Source: Clostridia bacterium (GTDB taxonomy: Bacteria; Bacillota_A; Clostridia; Oscillospirales; CAG-272). From it: a DNA stretch of 6,455 nucleotides. Positions 1 to 6,263 of the stretch are shown here, one piece after another; the stretch's first letter is position 1; each line of letters opens with the position of its first letter. Where the stretch lies: the NCBI GenBank assembly GCA_017529175.1, contig JAFXNX010000057.1, positions 1 through 6,455 of the forward strand. The letters run 5' to 3'. Below the pieces are notes generated by a model, which saw only the letters and a list, made by a program, of their open reading frames with translations, had not been told where the DNA came from and did no database searches. The translations under genes were made by a program, and so were the position numbers.

Positions 1-159
1 ATGATACCGTTGATACTCGGCATCGTGATCTGCATTTATTTATCGTGTACAGCGATAGATCTTGCAAGGCATTATCTCTTTAAAGCGCTGAAGCTGAAGG
101 AAAGGCTTGAACGCCTTGAAACAAAGATAAAGAAAAAGATAACAGTCAAAAAAGCGTAA
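1..159 (+). CDS. C-terminal end of a membrane protein (probably truncated at the window edge)
   Basis: Frame 1 is open from the first base to a TAA stop at 157-159, giving 52 residues. Residues 1-18 are strongly hydrophobic (MIPLILGIVICIYLSCTA), consistent with one membrane helix. The rest is a basic, charged tail (KLKERLERLETKIKKK) that could form a short coiled coil or an amphipathic cytoplasmic helix. The first codon is ATG, but no ribosome-binding site can be assessed because the upstream DNA is missing, so this is more likely the 3' end of a longer gene than a 52-residue protein. A last helix followed by an Asp/Arg-containing basic tail is reminiscent of the ends of acyltransferase-3 family membrane enzymes. 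That is only an impression. The gene converges on guaA, with 22 nt between the two stop codons. Confidence 0.5.
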   Translation: MIPLILGIVICIYLSCTAIDLARHYLFKALKLKERLERLETKIKKKITVKKA

Positions 160-167
160 TAAAAAAC

Positions 168-189
168 GGGAATGACTCTTGTCATTCCC
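168..189 (-). terminator. Rho-independent terminator of the purA-purB-guaA operon
   Basis: The arms GGGAATGAC (168-176) and GTCATTCCC (181-189) form a perfect 9-bp stem with a 4-nt loop. Read on the minus strand the stem is followed by GTTTTTTATT (complement of about 158-167), a good U-tract, so it terminates leftward transcription from guaA. On the plus strand there is no U-tract after the stem, so it should be weak for the converging gene. The ascending arm on the minus strand contains the last Glu codon and the TGA stop of guaA (182-184). Confidence 0.9.
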
Positions 190-1732
190 ATTCTACTGTT
201 GCCGGGGGTTTGGACGTTATATCGTAAACGATCCTGTTGATACCTTTGACCTCGTTTGTTATCCTGCTTGAAACGCGCGCGAGGATATCGTGCGGTATCT
301 TCGCCCAGTCGGCGGTCATAAAATCGTCCGTCGTGACGGCTCTTATCGCGATCACGTTTTCGTACGTTCTGTGGTCGCCCATGACGCCTACCGCCTTCGC
401 GCCGGTCAGGACGCAGAAGAACTGGCTGAGGTGTACGTCATATTTGCACTTTTTCATCTCGTCGCGCAGAATGAAGTCGGCTTCCTTGAGAAGCGCGGCT
501 TTTTCTCTTGTGACCTCTCCGAGGATCCTGACTCCGAGTCCGGGCCCCGGGAACGGCTGACGATGCACGAGGTCACCTGGTATCCCGAGCTTCTCGCCGA
601 CCTGTCTGACCTCGTCTTTGAACAGATCAGCAAGCGGCTCGACCACGCCGAGGAAATCGACGTCCTTCGGTATCTTTCCCATGTTGTGGTGAGTCTTGAT
701 GACGGAGCTGCCGGCTTTTCCCGCCGTCGCGCCTTTTCCGCTCTCAATTCTGTCGGGATATATCGTCCCTTGAGCGAAGAAAGCGTCGCCGTGCGCGCGT
801 TCGCGGATAACGTCCCAGAAGACTCTGTAAAACTCACGGGCGATGGTTTTTCTCTTTCTCTCCGGGTCTTTTACGCCCTTAAGCTTTTCAAAGAACACGT
901 CAGATGCGTCGACGCGGACAAAGTCCATATCGAACATTTTTGAAAAAGTGTTCTCGACGAAGTCGCCCTCGTCCTTTCGCATCAGTCCCTGATCGACGAA
1001 AACGCAGGTGAGGTTTTTGCCGATGGCGCGTGAGATGAGCGCCGCGGCGACTGAACTGTCAACACCGCCGGAAAGACCGAGGATGACTTTTTTGTCTCCG
1101 ACACGTTCTTTTATCGCGGAAACAGTTCTCTCGATGAAATCGTCCATCACCCAGTTTTCGGCGCATCCGCAGATATTCAGAACGAAGTTCGAGAGTATCG
1201 TGCTGCCGTATTCGGTGTGGGTGACTTCGGGATGGAACTGAACGGCGTAAAGTCCGCGTTTCTCGTCTTCCATCGCGGCGCACGGGCAGTCGTCGGTCTT
1301 TGCGATCACCTTGAAGCCGCGCGGCGTCTTTCCGACGTAGTCCGTGTGGCTCATCCATACGACGCTCTTTGAGGGAACGCCGTCGAGAAGGCGGCTGCGC
1401 CCTGCTTTTTTAAGAGATATTTTGCCGTACTCGGAAACGGGCGCCGAGGTTACCTCTCCTCCCGTCATCCACGCCATAAGCTGACAGCCGTAGCAAATAC
1501 CGAGAACGGGAATGCCGAGGTCGAGTATCTCTTTTGAATAATGAGGCGACTCAGGGTCGTAAACCGAGTTCGGTCCTCCCGTGAAGATTATTCCTTTGTA
1601 TCCGCCGAGCTTTATTTCCGAAAGATCTGCCGTGTAGGGAAGTATCTCGGCATAAACCTTCATCGCTCTGACGCGGCGGGCTATAAGCTGGTTGTACTGT
1701 CCCCCGAAATCGAGGACTAAAATCTTATCCAT
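182..1732 (-). CDS. guaA: GMP synthase (glutamine-hydrolysing)
   Basis: Cytosolic enzyme of the last step of GMP synthesis: XMP + ATP + glutamine gives GMP + AMP + PPi + glutamate. The predicted 516 residues match the usual length. The N-terminal class I glutamine amidotransferase domain (about 1-190) has the nucleophile Cys80 in GICYGCQ and the His167/Glu169 pair in QFHPEV. The ATP-pyrophosphatase domain follows, with its PP-loop SGGVDS at 221-226 and QGTIYPD at 321-327. The C-terminal dimerisation/XMP-binding domain has FPGPGLGVRI (394-403) and the typical ending TSKPPATVEWE. An in-frame TTG lies 12 nt upstream at 1744, but it overlaps the purB stop and has no ribosome-binding site at the right distance. 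The ATG at 1730-1732, with GAGG 6 nt upstream, gives the usual start MDKILVLDFG. It is the third gene of the purA-purB-guaA operon, 8 nt after purB. Confidence 0.98.
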   Translation of the reverse strand: MDKILVLDFGGQYNQLIARRVRAMKVYAEILPYTADLSEIKLGGYKGIIFTGGPNSVYDPESPHYSKEILDLGIPVLGICYGCQLMAWMTGGEVTSAPVSEYGKISLKKAGRSRLLDGVPSKSVVWMSHTDYVGKTPRGFKVIAKTDDCPCAAMEDEKRGLYAVQFHPEVTHTEYGSTILSNFVLNICGCAENWVMDDFIERTVSAIKERVGDKKVILGLSGGVDSSVAAALISRAIGKNLTCVFVDQGLMRKDEGDFVENTFSKMFDMDFVRVDASDVFFEKLKGVKDPERKRKTIAREFYRVFWDVIRERAHGDAFFAQGTIYPDRIESGKGATAGKAGSSVIKTHHNMGKIPKDVDFLGVVEPLADLFKDEVRQVGEKLGIPGDLVHRQPFPGPGLGVRILGEVTREKAALLKEADFILRDEMKKCKYDVHLSQFFCVLTGAKAVGVMGDHRTYENVIAIRAVTTDDFMTADWAKIPHDILARVSSRITNEVKGINRIVYDITSKPPATVEWE

Positions 1733-1738
1733 AAACGA

Positions 1739-1742
1739 CCTC
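1739..1742 (-). promoter_or_regulatory. Ribosome-binding site of guaA, overlapping the purB stop
   Basis: On the minus strand the sequence TGAGGTCGTTTATG contains the purB TGA stop (1741-1743), a GAGG Shine-Dalgarno core (1739-1742) and, 6 nt later, the guaA ATG (1730-1732). The spacing decides in favour of this ATG over the upstream TTG. The overlap suggests that terminating purB ribosomes can pass on to guaA. Confidence 0.8.
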
Positions 1743-3159
1743 AAATATTGATTTCTTCCGCTTCGACCGATTCGTCACACAGCAGCTTTTCGATCTTTGC
1801 AAGGAAACGCTCGACCTGTTCGGGACATCTGCCGACGAATTTGGACGGATCGAGAGCTTTTGTTATTTCGTCGCGTGAGAGCGGGAAATCCTCTCTTGAC
1901 GCGAGTCTTTCGGCAAGGTCGCACTCGCGTCCCGCCTTCATTTCGGCTGTCGCCTCCATCGAACACTCTCTTACTGTCTCGTGAAGCGCCTGACGGTCGC
2001 CACCCGCTTTGACGCCTTCCATCATAAGATTTTCGGTCGCGATGAAAGGAAGATACTCGGCGACGGTCTTTTCGATCACTTTTTCATTAACTCTTATGCC
2101 CTCGGAGACGTTTGCGGCGATCCGCAGTATCGCGTCGGCGCAAAGGAATCCTTCGGGAAGCGATATGCGGCGGTTTGCGGAGTCGTCGAGAGTTCTCTCA
2201 AGCCACTGAGTCGAGGCGGTCATCGCGGCGTTCGCGGCGTCCGCCATCAGATAGCGGGAGAGGGAGCAGATACGCTCGCATCTCATCGGGTTTCTCTTGT
2301 AAGCCATAGCGGAGGAGCCTATCTGATTCTTCTCGAACGGCTCTTCGATCTGACGGTCGTGCTGGAGAAGCCTTATATCGTTTGCCATTTTATACGCGCT
2401 CTGCGCTATCGAGGAAAGACAGTTTAAGATCCTTGAATCCGCTTTTCTCGTATAAGTCTGGCCGGAGACAGCGAAGCATTCGTCAAAGCCGAATTTCTCG
2501 CAGATGATACGGTTGAGTTCGTCGATCTTCGCGCCGTCCCCTTCGAACAGCTCGACAAAACTTGCTTCCGTACCTGTCGCGCCGCGGCACCCGAGAAGCT
2601 TCATCGTCGATATGACATAGTCTATCTCTTCAACGTCGGAGACGAAGTCCTGGATCCAGAGCGTCGCCCTTTTTCCTACGGTAACGAGCTGCGCGGGCTG
2701 ATAGTGGGTATAGCCGAGCGTAGGTATCGCTTTTGTTTCACTTGCGAATTTTGCAAGATTTTTGATGACGCCGATAAGCTCGCGTCTTATATATTTCAGC
2801 GCGTCGCGGTAGATTATCATATCGGCGTTGTCGGTGACGTAACAGCTCGTCGCGCCGAGATGGATAATGCCCGCGGCGGACGGCGCGGCTTTGCCGTAAG
2901 CGTAAACGTGCGCCATAACGTCGTGGCGTACCTCCGCCTCTCTCTTCGCGACGACGTCGAAATCAATGTTTTCAACGTTATCGCGCAGATCGGACAGCAT
3001 CTCGTCCGTTATCGGGAGACCGAGCTTTGACTCGGCTTCCGCAAGCGCTACCCAGAGGCGGCGCCACATTACGGCGCGCTGCTTTGCGGAGAAGAGCTTC
3101 AGCATATAGGACGATGCGTACCTTGACGAAAGCGGGGATTCGTAAACATCGATTGACAT
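1741..3159 (-). CDS. purB: Adenylosuccinate lyase (long, eukaryote-like form)
   Basis: Member of the fumarase/aspartase superfamily, acting twice in purine synthesis: SAICAR to AICAR + fumarate, and adenylosuccinate to AMP + fumarate. It is a cytosolic enzyme whose family is homotetrameric. Conserved regions are RHDVMAHV (78-85), HLGATS (100-105), GYTHYQPAQ (149-157) with the probable general-acid His152, and the flexible signature loop SSAMAYKRNP (282-291) carrying the catalytic serine. QWLERTLDDSANRR (318-331) and FIATENLMM (372-380) also match the family. At 472 residues it is longer than the roughly 430-residue Bacillus subtilis enzyme, and in motif wording it is much closer to the human ADSL type. 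The ATG at 3157-3159 has AGGAG 7 nt upstream. It lies between purA (10 nt gap) and guaA (8 nt gap). Confidence 0.97.
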   Translation of the reverse strand: MSIDVYESPLSSRYASSYMLKLFSAKQRAVMWRRLWVALAEAESKLGLPITDEMLSDLRDNVENIDFDVVAKREAEVRHDVMAHVYAYGKAAPSAAGIIHLGATSCYVTDNADMIIYRDALKYIRRELIGVIKNLAKFASETKAIPTLGYTHYQPAQLVTVGKRATLWIQDFVSDVEEIDYVISTMKLLGCRGATGTEASFVELFEGDGAKIDELNRIICEKFGFDECFAVSGQTYTRKADSRILNCLSSIAQSAYKMANDIRLLQHDRQIEEPFEKNQIGSSAMAYKRNPMRCERICSLSRYLMADAANAAMTASTQWLERTLDDSANRRISLPEGFLCADAILRIAANVSEGIRVNEKVIEKTVAEYLPFIATENLMMEGVKAGGDRQALHETVRECSMEATAEMKAGRECDLAERLASREDFPLSRDEITKALDPSKFVGRCPEQVERFLAKIEKLLCDESVEAEEINI

Positions 3160-3166
3160 ATCGTCT

Positions 3167-3171
3167 CTCCT
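3167..3171 (-). promoter_or_regulatory. Ribosome-binding site of purB, overlapping the purA stop
   Basis: On the minus strand, AGATAGGAGAGACGATATG holds the purA TAG stop (3170-3172), an AGGAG core sharing its first two bases with that stop (3167-3171), and the purB ATG after 7 nt. This arrangement favours translational coupling of purB to purA. Confidence 0.8.
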
Positions 3172-4444
3172 ATCTTATGATTATTCTGTCGCGTTCGGCG
3201 CCGACCGATACGTATTTTATTCTGCAGTTTACGGCGTCCTCGATCATTTCGACGTATTCGCGCGCCGCACTCGGGAGGTCGTCAAAACGTCTTACCGAGG
3301 ATATGTCGCATCCCCATCCGTCAACGTAATCGATGACTGGCTTTGCGTCGTCAAGCGCGGACGGGAACGGGAATTTATCGGTTTTTTCTCCGTTTACGAT
3401 ATAGTGAGTGCAAACGGGGATCTTTTCCATATATCCGAGGATATCCATTTTCGTCAACGCAAGAGCTGTCGCTCCCTGTACCGCGACGCCGTAACGTGTC
3501 GCAACGATATCGAGAGGGCCGACTCTTCTCGGACGTCCGGTCTTCGCGCCGTATTCTCCGCCCTCGTCGCGCAGACGCGTCGCCTCGTCGCCGAACATCT
3601 CGCAGGTGAAGGGTCCTTCGCCGACGCAGGTGGAGTACGCCTTTACGACGCCTATAACTTCGTCGAGCTTTGCAGAGGAGATCCCCGAACCTATCGGCGC
3701 GTAGGACGCTATCGCGTTAGACGACGTCGTATACGGATAGATGCCGTAATCGAGGTCGCGCAGCGCCCCGAGCTGAGCTTCAAAGAGTATGCTCTTGCCG
3801 TTTTCCGATGCGGAGCGCAAAAACTCTCCCGCGTCGCAAATAAAGGGTTTTATCCTCTCGCAGTATTTGTCGTACCAGTCCTCAAGCATCTCTTTTGTGT
3901 ACGGCTCGGCGCCGTATACCTTTGTGAGAATGAGGTTTTTCCATTCGGCGATCTCAAGAAGATGCGCCATCATTTTATCGCGGTAGAATATTTCGCCCGC
4001 AAGGACCGTTTTCTTCTGATACTTGTCCGAATAGAACGGAGCGATGCCCTGCTTCGTAGAGCCGTATTTCCTGTCCGCAAGGCGCGCCTCTTCGAGCGCG
4101 TCGAGATCGCGGTGCCACGGGAGCAGAAGCGACGCGCGGTCGCTGATCTTCAGGTTTTCTCCGGAGATCGTAACTCCTTTTTCCGAGACTGCGTCTATCT
4201 CAGACATGAGGTTTTCCGGATCGAGCGCGACTCCGTTTCCGAGAACGTTAACGACTCCGCGTCTGAATATCCCCGACGGGAGCAGGTGAAGCGCGAATTT
4301 TCCGAGATCGTTAATAACGGTGTGACCGGCGTTTCCGCCGCCCTGATACCTTACCGTGATATCGTAATCCTCCGCGATGAGGTCGACCATTCTGCCTTTT
4401 CCTTCGTCGCCCCAGTTGATGCCTACTACTGCGCAGTTTGCCAT
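3170..4444 (-). CDS. purA: Adenylosuccinate synthetase
   Basis: Catalyses IMP + aspartate + GTP to adenylosuccinate + GDP + Pi, the committed step from IMP toward AMP, in the cytosol. The predicted 424 residues are normal for the family. Visible landmarks are WGDEGKG near the start with the catalytic Asp13, NAGHT with the catalytic His41, TTSSN (239-243), the Arg-rich TGRPRR (302-307), and the guanine-recognition motif TKMD (331-334). Some strongly conserved segments differ from the E. coli/B. subtilis form: GGGNAGHT replaces GGHNAGHT, and FEAQLGALRD (221-230) replaces FEGAQGTLLD. GTG (4453) and ATG (4450) are possible in-frame starts but sit on or 2 nt after the AGGAG. The ATG at 4442-4444 has an 8-nt spacing and gives the family-typical MANCAVVGINWGDEGKG start. 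First gene of the purA-purB-guaA operon, directly behind a strong promoter. Confidence 0.97.
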   Translation of the reverse strand: MANCAVVGINWGDEGKGRMVDLIAEDYDITVRYQGGGNAGHTVINDLGKFALHLLPSGIFRRGVVNVLGNGVALDPENLMSEIDAVSEKGVTISGENLKISDRASLLLPWHRDLDALEEARLADRKYGSTKQGIAPFYSDKYQKKTVLAGEIFYRDKMMAHLLEIAEWKNLILTKVYGAEPYTKEMLEDWYDKYCERIKPFICDAGEFLRSASENGKSILFEAQLGALRDLDYGIYPYTTSSNAIASYAPIGSGISSAKLDEVIGVVKAYSTCVGEGPFTCEMFGDEATRLRDEGGEYGAKTGRPRRVGPLDIVATRYGVAVQGATALALTKMDILGYMEKIPVCTHYIVNGEKTDKFPFPSALDDAKPVIDYVDGWGCDISSVRRFDDLPSAAREYVEMIEDAVNCRIKYVSVGAERDRIIIR

Positions 4445-4452
4445 TTTCATCA

Positions 4453-4457
4453 CTCCT
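4453..4457 (-). promoter_or_regulatory. Ribosome-binding site that fixes the purA start
   Basis: AGGAG on the minus strand (complement of CTCCT, 4453-4457) is followed by TGATGAAAATG. The first ATG is only 2 nt away and too close to be used well, while the second (4442-4444) is 8 nt away. This supports the shorter purA reading frame. Confidence 0.8.
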
Positions 4458-4475
4458 CAAAAAATAATACAGTAT

Positions 4476-4505
4476 ATTATACACCTCTTATGTATATATT
4501 TTCAA
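4476..4505 (-). promoter_or_regulatory. Sigma-A-type promoter of purA-purB-guaA
   Basis: On the minus strand, TTGAAA (4500-4505, five of six consensus bases) and TATAAT (4476-4481, perfect) are separated by 18 bp. The predicted transcript starts near 4469, about 25 nt before the purA ATG. Such a short leader leaves no room for a riboswitch or attenuator, so any control should act at transcription initiation. Confidence 0.85.
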
Positions 4506-4545
4506 GTATTTTGCAATAACACGCGAAAAAATAACAAACAGTTCA

Positions 4546-4591
4546 AAATTTCGGCTTTTTTATTAAAAACGCTTAACTTTTTACGAAATTT
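4546..4591. repeat. Inverted repeat in the divergent purA/membrane-protein intergenic region
   Basis: AAATTTCG (4546-4553) and CGAAATTT (4584-4591) are perfect 8-nt inverted copies, centre-to-centre 38 bp apart. The right arm lies between the -35 and -10 of the plus-strand promoter, and the left arm is about 40 bp upstream of the purA -35. The region is AT-rich, so chance is possible. The layout would suit a transcription factor binding two half-sites and affecting both promoters. Confidence 0.35.
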
Positions 4592-4601
4592 GTGTTATAC
4601 T
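4573..4601 (+). promoter_or_regulatory. Promoter of the DUF308-like membrane protein gene
   Basis: TTAACT (4573-4578, four of six consensus bases) and TATACT (4596-4601) are 17 bp apart. TG one base before the -10 (4593-4594) gives an extended -10, which would compensate for the weak -35. The predicted start is near 4608, giving a leader of about 27 nt before the ATG at 4635. Confidence 0.7.
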
Positions 4602-4624
4602 GTTACAAGTAAACCAAAATAAAT

Positions 4625-4628
4625 GGAG
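4625..4628 (+). promoter_or_regulatory. Ribosome-binding site that fixes the start of the membrane protein
   Basis: GGAG at 4625-4628 lies 6 nt before the ATG at 4635-4637. The earlier in-frame ATG at 4623 overlaps this Shine-Dalgarno core and has no such site of its own, so 4635 is the likelier start. Confidence 0.75.
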
Positions 4629-4634
4629 TCGAAT

Positions 4635-5252
4635 ATGAAATCATTAAAGAATTTAGTTCCGGCATTTCTTTTCATACTTTTCGAAATGGCGTTCGGCATC
4701 CTTCTGCTTATAGATGCAAACGTTATGACTAAAGCTATATTGCTCTGCTTCGGGATCGTGATGGTGTTACTCGGCATCATATATCTTGTCCGTCACATCA
4801 AAGAAAAAAAGCTTCCCGAAAGAAGCAGCTATCTTACTCTGACGTTCTCTATAGCTTATATCGTCATCGGCGCTTTGAGCCTTGTGTACGGACTTGTGTC
4901 GTCGACTTTCGATCTTGCGACGGTGATATACGGAGCAATATTTATTATCCTCGGTATTTATAAAGCGAAGAGCTACAATGACGCAAGAAAGCGCGGCGAG
5001 CCGTACTCGATATTAACGCTCATAAGCGGGGTGCTCTCCTTCGCTTTCGGTATCGTTGCCATAATCAAACCGTTTGATTCGGACAAGACGCTCCTTCTCA
5101 TCGCGGGTATCGCGATGGTCTTTGAAGCGGCGCTCGACCTTGTCGCTTTTATTCTGACGGTCACGAAGCCGAAAAGAGCTGCGGCAAAACAAATTCCTCC
5201 CGCGCCCGCTCAGAATTACGTCGGCGACGGCAACGGCAACCCTATGCAGTAA
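4635..5252 (+). CDS. HdeD/DUF308-like six-helix membrane protein
   Basis: The predicted 205-residue integral membrane protein has six hydrophobic segments at about 7-27, 32-53, 66-88, 93-110, 126-145 and 152-176, arranged as three similar hairpins. Each pair has the Gly-rich, short-loop pattern (for example FGIVMVLLGIIYLVRH and YGAIFIILGIYKAK) seen in DUF308 repeats of the HdeD family. Basic loops after helices 2 (HIKEKK) and 4 (DARKR) and the basic tail after helix 6 (KPKRAAAK) place both ends and these loops inside by the positive-inside rule. The last 20 or so residues are a Pro/Gly/Asn-rich, probably disordered tail. HdeD is linked to acid resistance in E. coli, but DUF308 proteins in Bacillota are mostly uncharacterised, so no function is assigned. 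It has its own promoter and terminator and is a single-gene unit divergent from purA. Confidence 0.85.
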   Translation: MKSLKNLVPAFLFILFEMAFGILLLIDANVMTKAILLCFGIVMVLLGIIYLVRHIKEKKLPERSSYLTLTFSIAYIVIGALSLVYGLVSSTFDLATVIYGAIFIILGIYKAKSYNDARKRGEPYSILTLISGVLSFAFGIVAIIKPFDSDKTLLLIAGIAMVFEAALDLVAFILTVTKPKRAAAKQIPPAPAQNYVGDGNGNPMQ

Positions 5253-5271
5253 TACAACATCAATAAAAAAT

Positions 5272-5295
5272 GATCCCGCCGGAGACGGCGGGATC
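5272..5295. terminator. Shared (bidirectional) terminator between convergent genes
   Basis: GATCCCGCCG (5272-5281) and CGGCGGGATC (5286-5295) form a perfect 10-bp GC-rich stem with a GAGA tetraloop. On the minus strand it is followed by ATTTTTTATT, a good U-tract for the GTPase operon. On the plus strand it is followed by the weaker TTCTGTTCT, so it probably also stops transcripts from the membrane-protein gene but less strictly. Confidence 0.88.
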
Positions 5296-5303
5296 TTCTG
5301 TTC

Positions 5304-6248
5304 TCAGTAGAATGTCGCGACGGGGTCCGCGGGGGGGGTGGCGTCTTCTGCGGAAATGAATTTAAGTACGGGTCCGCGTCTTCCGTAGACGCTTGAACTC
5401 TTGACTTCGATCTTCGCCGTCAGTCTTGTCCAGCCGCCGGCAGAAATCTTTTCGGCGCCGCTTTCGCAAAAGAGTCCGCTGAAAGCGATGTCCTCGACAC
5501 AGCAGGTCATTATCGGTCTTCCGATGATGAAACCGTGCTTCGGGAGGCGGCTGTCACAGTTCGCCTGACCGAGAAAGCGAACGGTCTTTCCGTTGTAGTT
5601 CTCCATGTTGTCGGAGAGGTCGCGGTAGAAAAGAGCGTAGTCCGAGTCGCCTATTTCAACTGTCGGCGCGTCAACGTCGAACGGAAGTGGATCCTCGATA
5701 TCGTCGTATGCCGCCGAGCCGTCGACTCTCTGATAGATGATGTCCGCTCTGCGGCTGACGCCGCGGACTATCTTGTGAAGGTCGTCGTAGACCGTGTCGC
5801 CGTCGCATCTGTTGAAGATAACGAGGTCCGCGCTGGAGAGCTTGTCGACGACAAGATTTCTCATATTCGCGTTGTAAACTTCAACCGTCGACGCGTCGCA
5901 CATCATGACTTCCTGGTAAACGACCCAGTCCTCGGGAAGAGCTTGAAACAGATCGGTGACGAGCCACATACCGTTATACTCAATTATGACGATCGACGCG
6001 TCGTGCTTTCGGCGGAGCGCCTCGAGCTTGTCTGTATTGATATATTTTGGATCGTCGAGAGTCTCGATATCTACCTTGTCCGACGCGAACTGCGTCGGGT
6101 CGAACTCCTCTTCGCCCTCTTCGCAGAGCAGAACGAGCACTTTTGCGCTCTCATCCTCAAAGAAGTTCGGATCTTCAAGCGTCTCTCTTATGAATTTCGT
6201 TTTTCCGGATTCGAGAAATCCGGTGAAAAGATATACGGGACAGTCCAT
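5304..6248 (-). CDS. CobW/COG0523-like (G3E) GTPase with a YcgQ/DUF1980-like C-terminal domain
   Basis: A 314-residue, apparently soluble protein with no signal peptide or membrane segment. The N-terminal domain (about 1-190) has a Walker A loop GFLESGKT (10-17), an acidic switch-like CEEGEEEFD (42-50) where COG0523 proteins usually have NEFG, an ExxG motif in IIEYNGMW (E90, G93), and NRCD (146-149) as the guanine-specificity motif. The CxCC metal motif typical of COG0523 is absent from the 50-88 stretch where it would be expected. The C-terminal domain (about 205-314) resembles the soluble end of YcgQ (TIGR03943/DUF1980): NGKTVRFLGQ, then a GRPIMTCCVED segment (243-253), like the RxxxxCCAAD motif, then GWTRLTAKIEV and an aromatic end after PADP. 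The ATG at 6246-6248 has GGAG 7 nt upstream. It follows the partial gene at 6264-6455 by 15 nt and is probably co-transcribed. COG0523 proteins commonly act as metal chaperones; here that role, or service to a permease, is inference. Confidence 0.8.
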   Translation of the reverse strand: MDCPVYLFTGFLESGKTKFIRETLEDPNFFEDESAKVLVLLCEEGEEEFDPTQFASDKVDIETLDDPKYINTDKLEALRRKHDASIVIIEYNGMWLVTDLFQALPEDWVVYQEVMMCDASTVEVYNANMRNLVVDKLSSADLVIFNRCDGDTVYDDLHKIVRGVSRRADIIYQRVDGSAAYDDIEDPLPFDVDAPTVEIGDSDYALFYRDLSDNMENYNGKTVRFLGQANCDSRLPKHGFIIGRPIMTCCVEDIAFSGLFCESGAEKISAGGWTRLTAKIEVKSSSVYGRRGPVLKFISAEDATPPADPVATFY

Positions 6249-6263
6249 ATCGTATCTCCGTTA

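Noticed and set aside
290..943. Plus-strand open frame (217 codons) opposite guaA
   Set aside because: Antisense shadow of the GMP synthase gene with no start signal or domain.
1733..1744. TTG start for guaA giving four extra residues
   Set aside because: The TTG overlaps the purB stop and lacks a spaced Shine-Dalgarno; the ATG at 1732 has GAGG at 6 nt and matches the family start.
1981..2427. Plus-strand open frame (148 codons) opposite purB
   Set aside because: Antisense shadow; purB is supported by motifs along its full length.
4445..4453. GTG or first ATG as the purA start
   Set aside because: Both lie on or within 2 nt of the AGGAG; the ATG at 4444 has the proper 8-nt spacing.
3404..4519. 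Long plus-strand open frame (371 codons) opposite purA
   Set aside because: It is exactly antisense to a well-supported PurA, its translation is rich in Arg/Val/Phe with no recognisable domain, and it has no ribosome-binding site. It comes from the codon bias of the real gene.
4454..4634. Purine riboswitch or T-box in the purA leader
   Set aside because: The promoter places the transcript start about 25 nt before the purA ATG, too short for an aptamer, and no terminator/antiterminator pair is visible.
4595..4780. Minus-strand open frame (61 codons) across the start of the DUF308-like gene
   Set aside because: It overlaps the plus-strand promoter and first helices in antisense, with no supporting ribosome-binding site.
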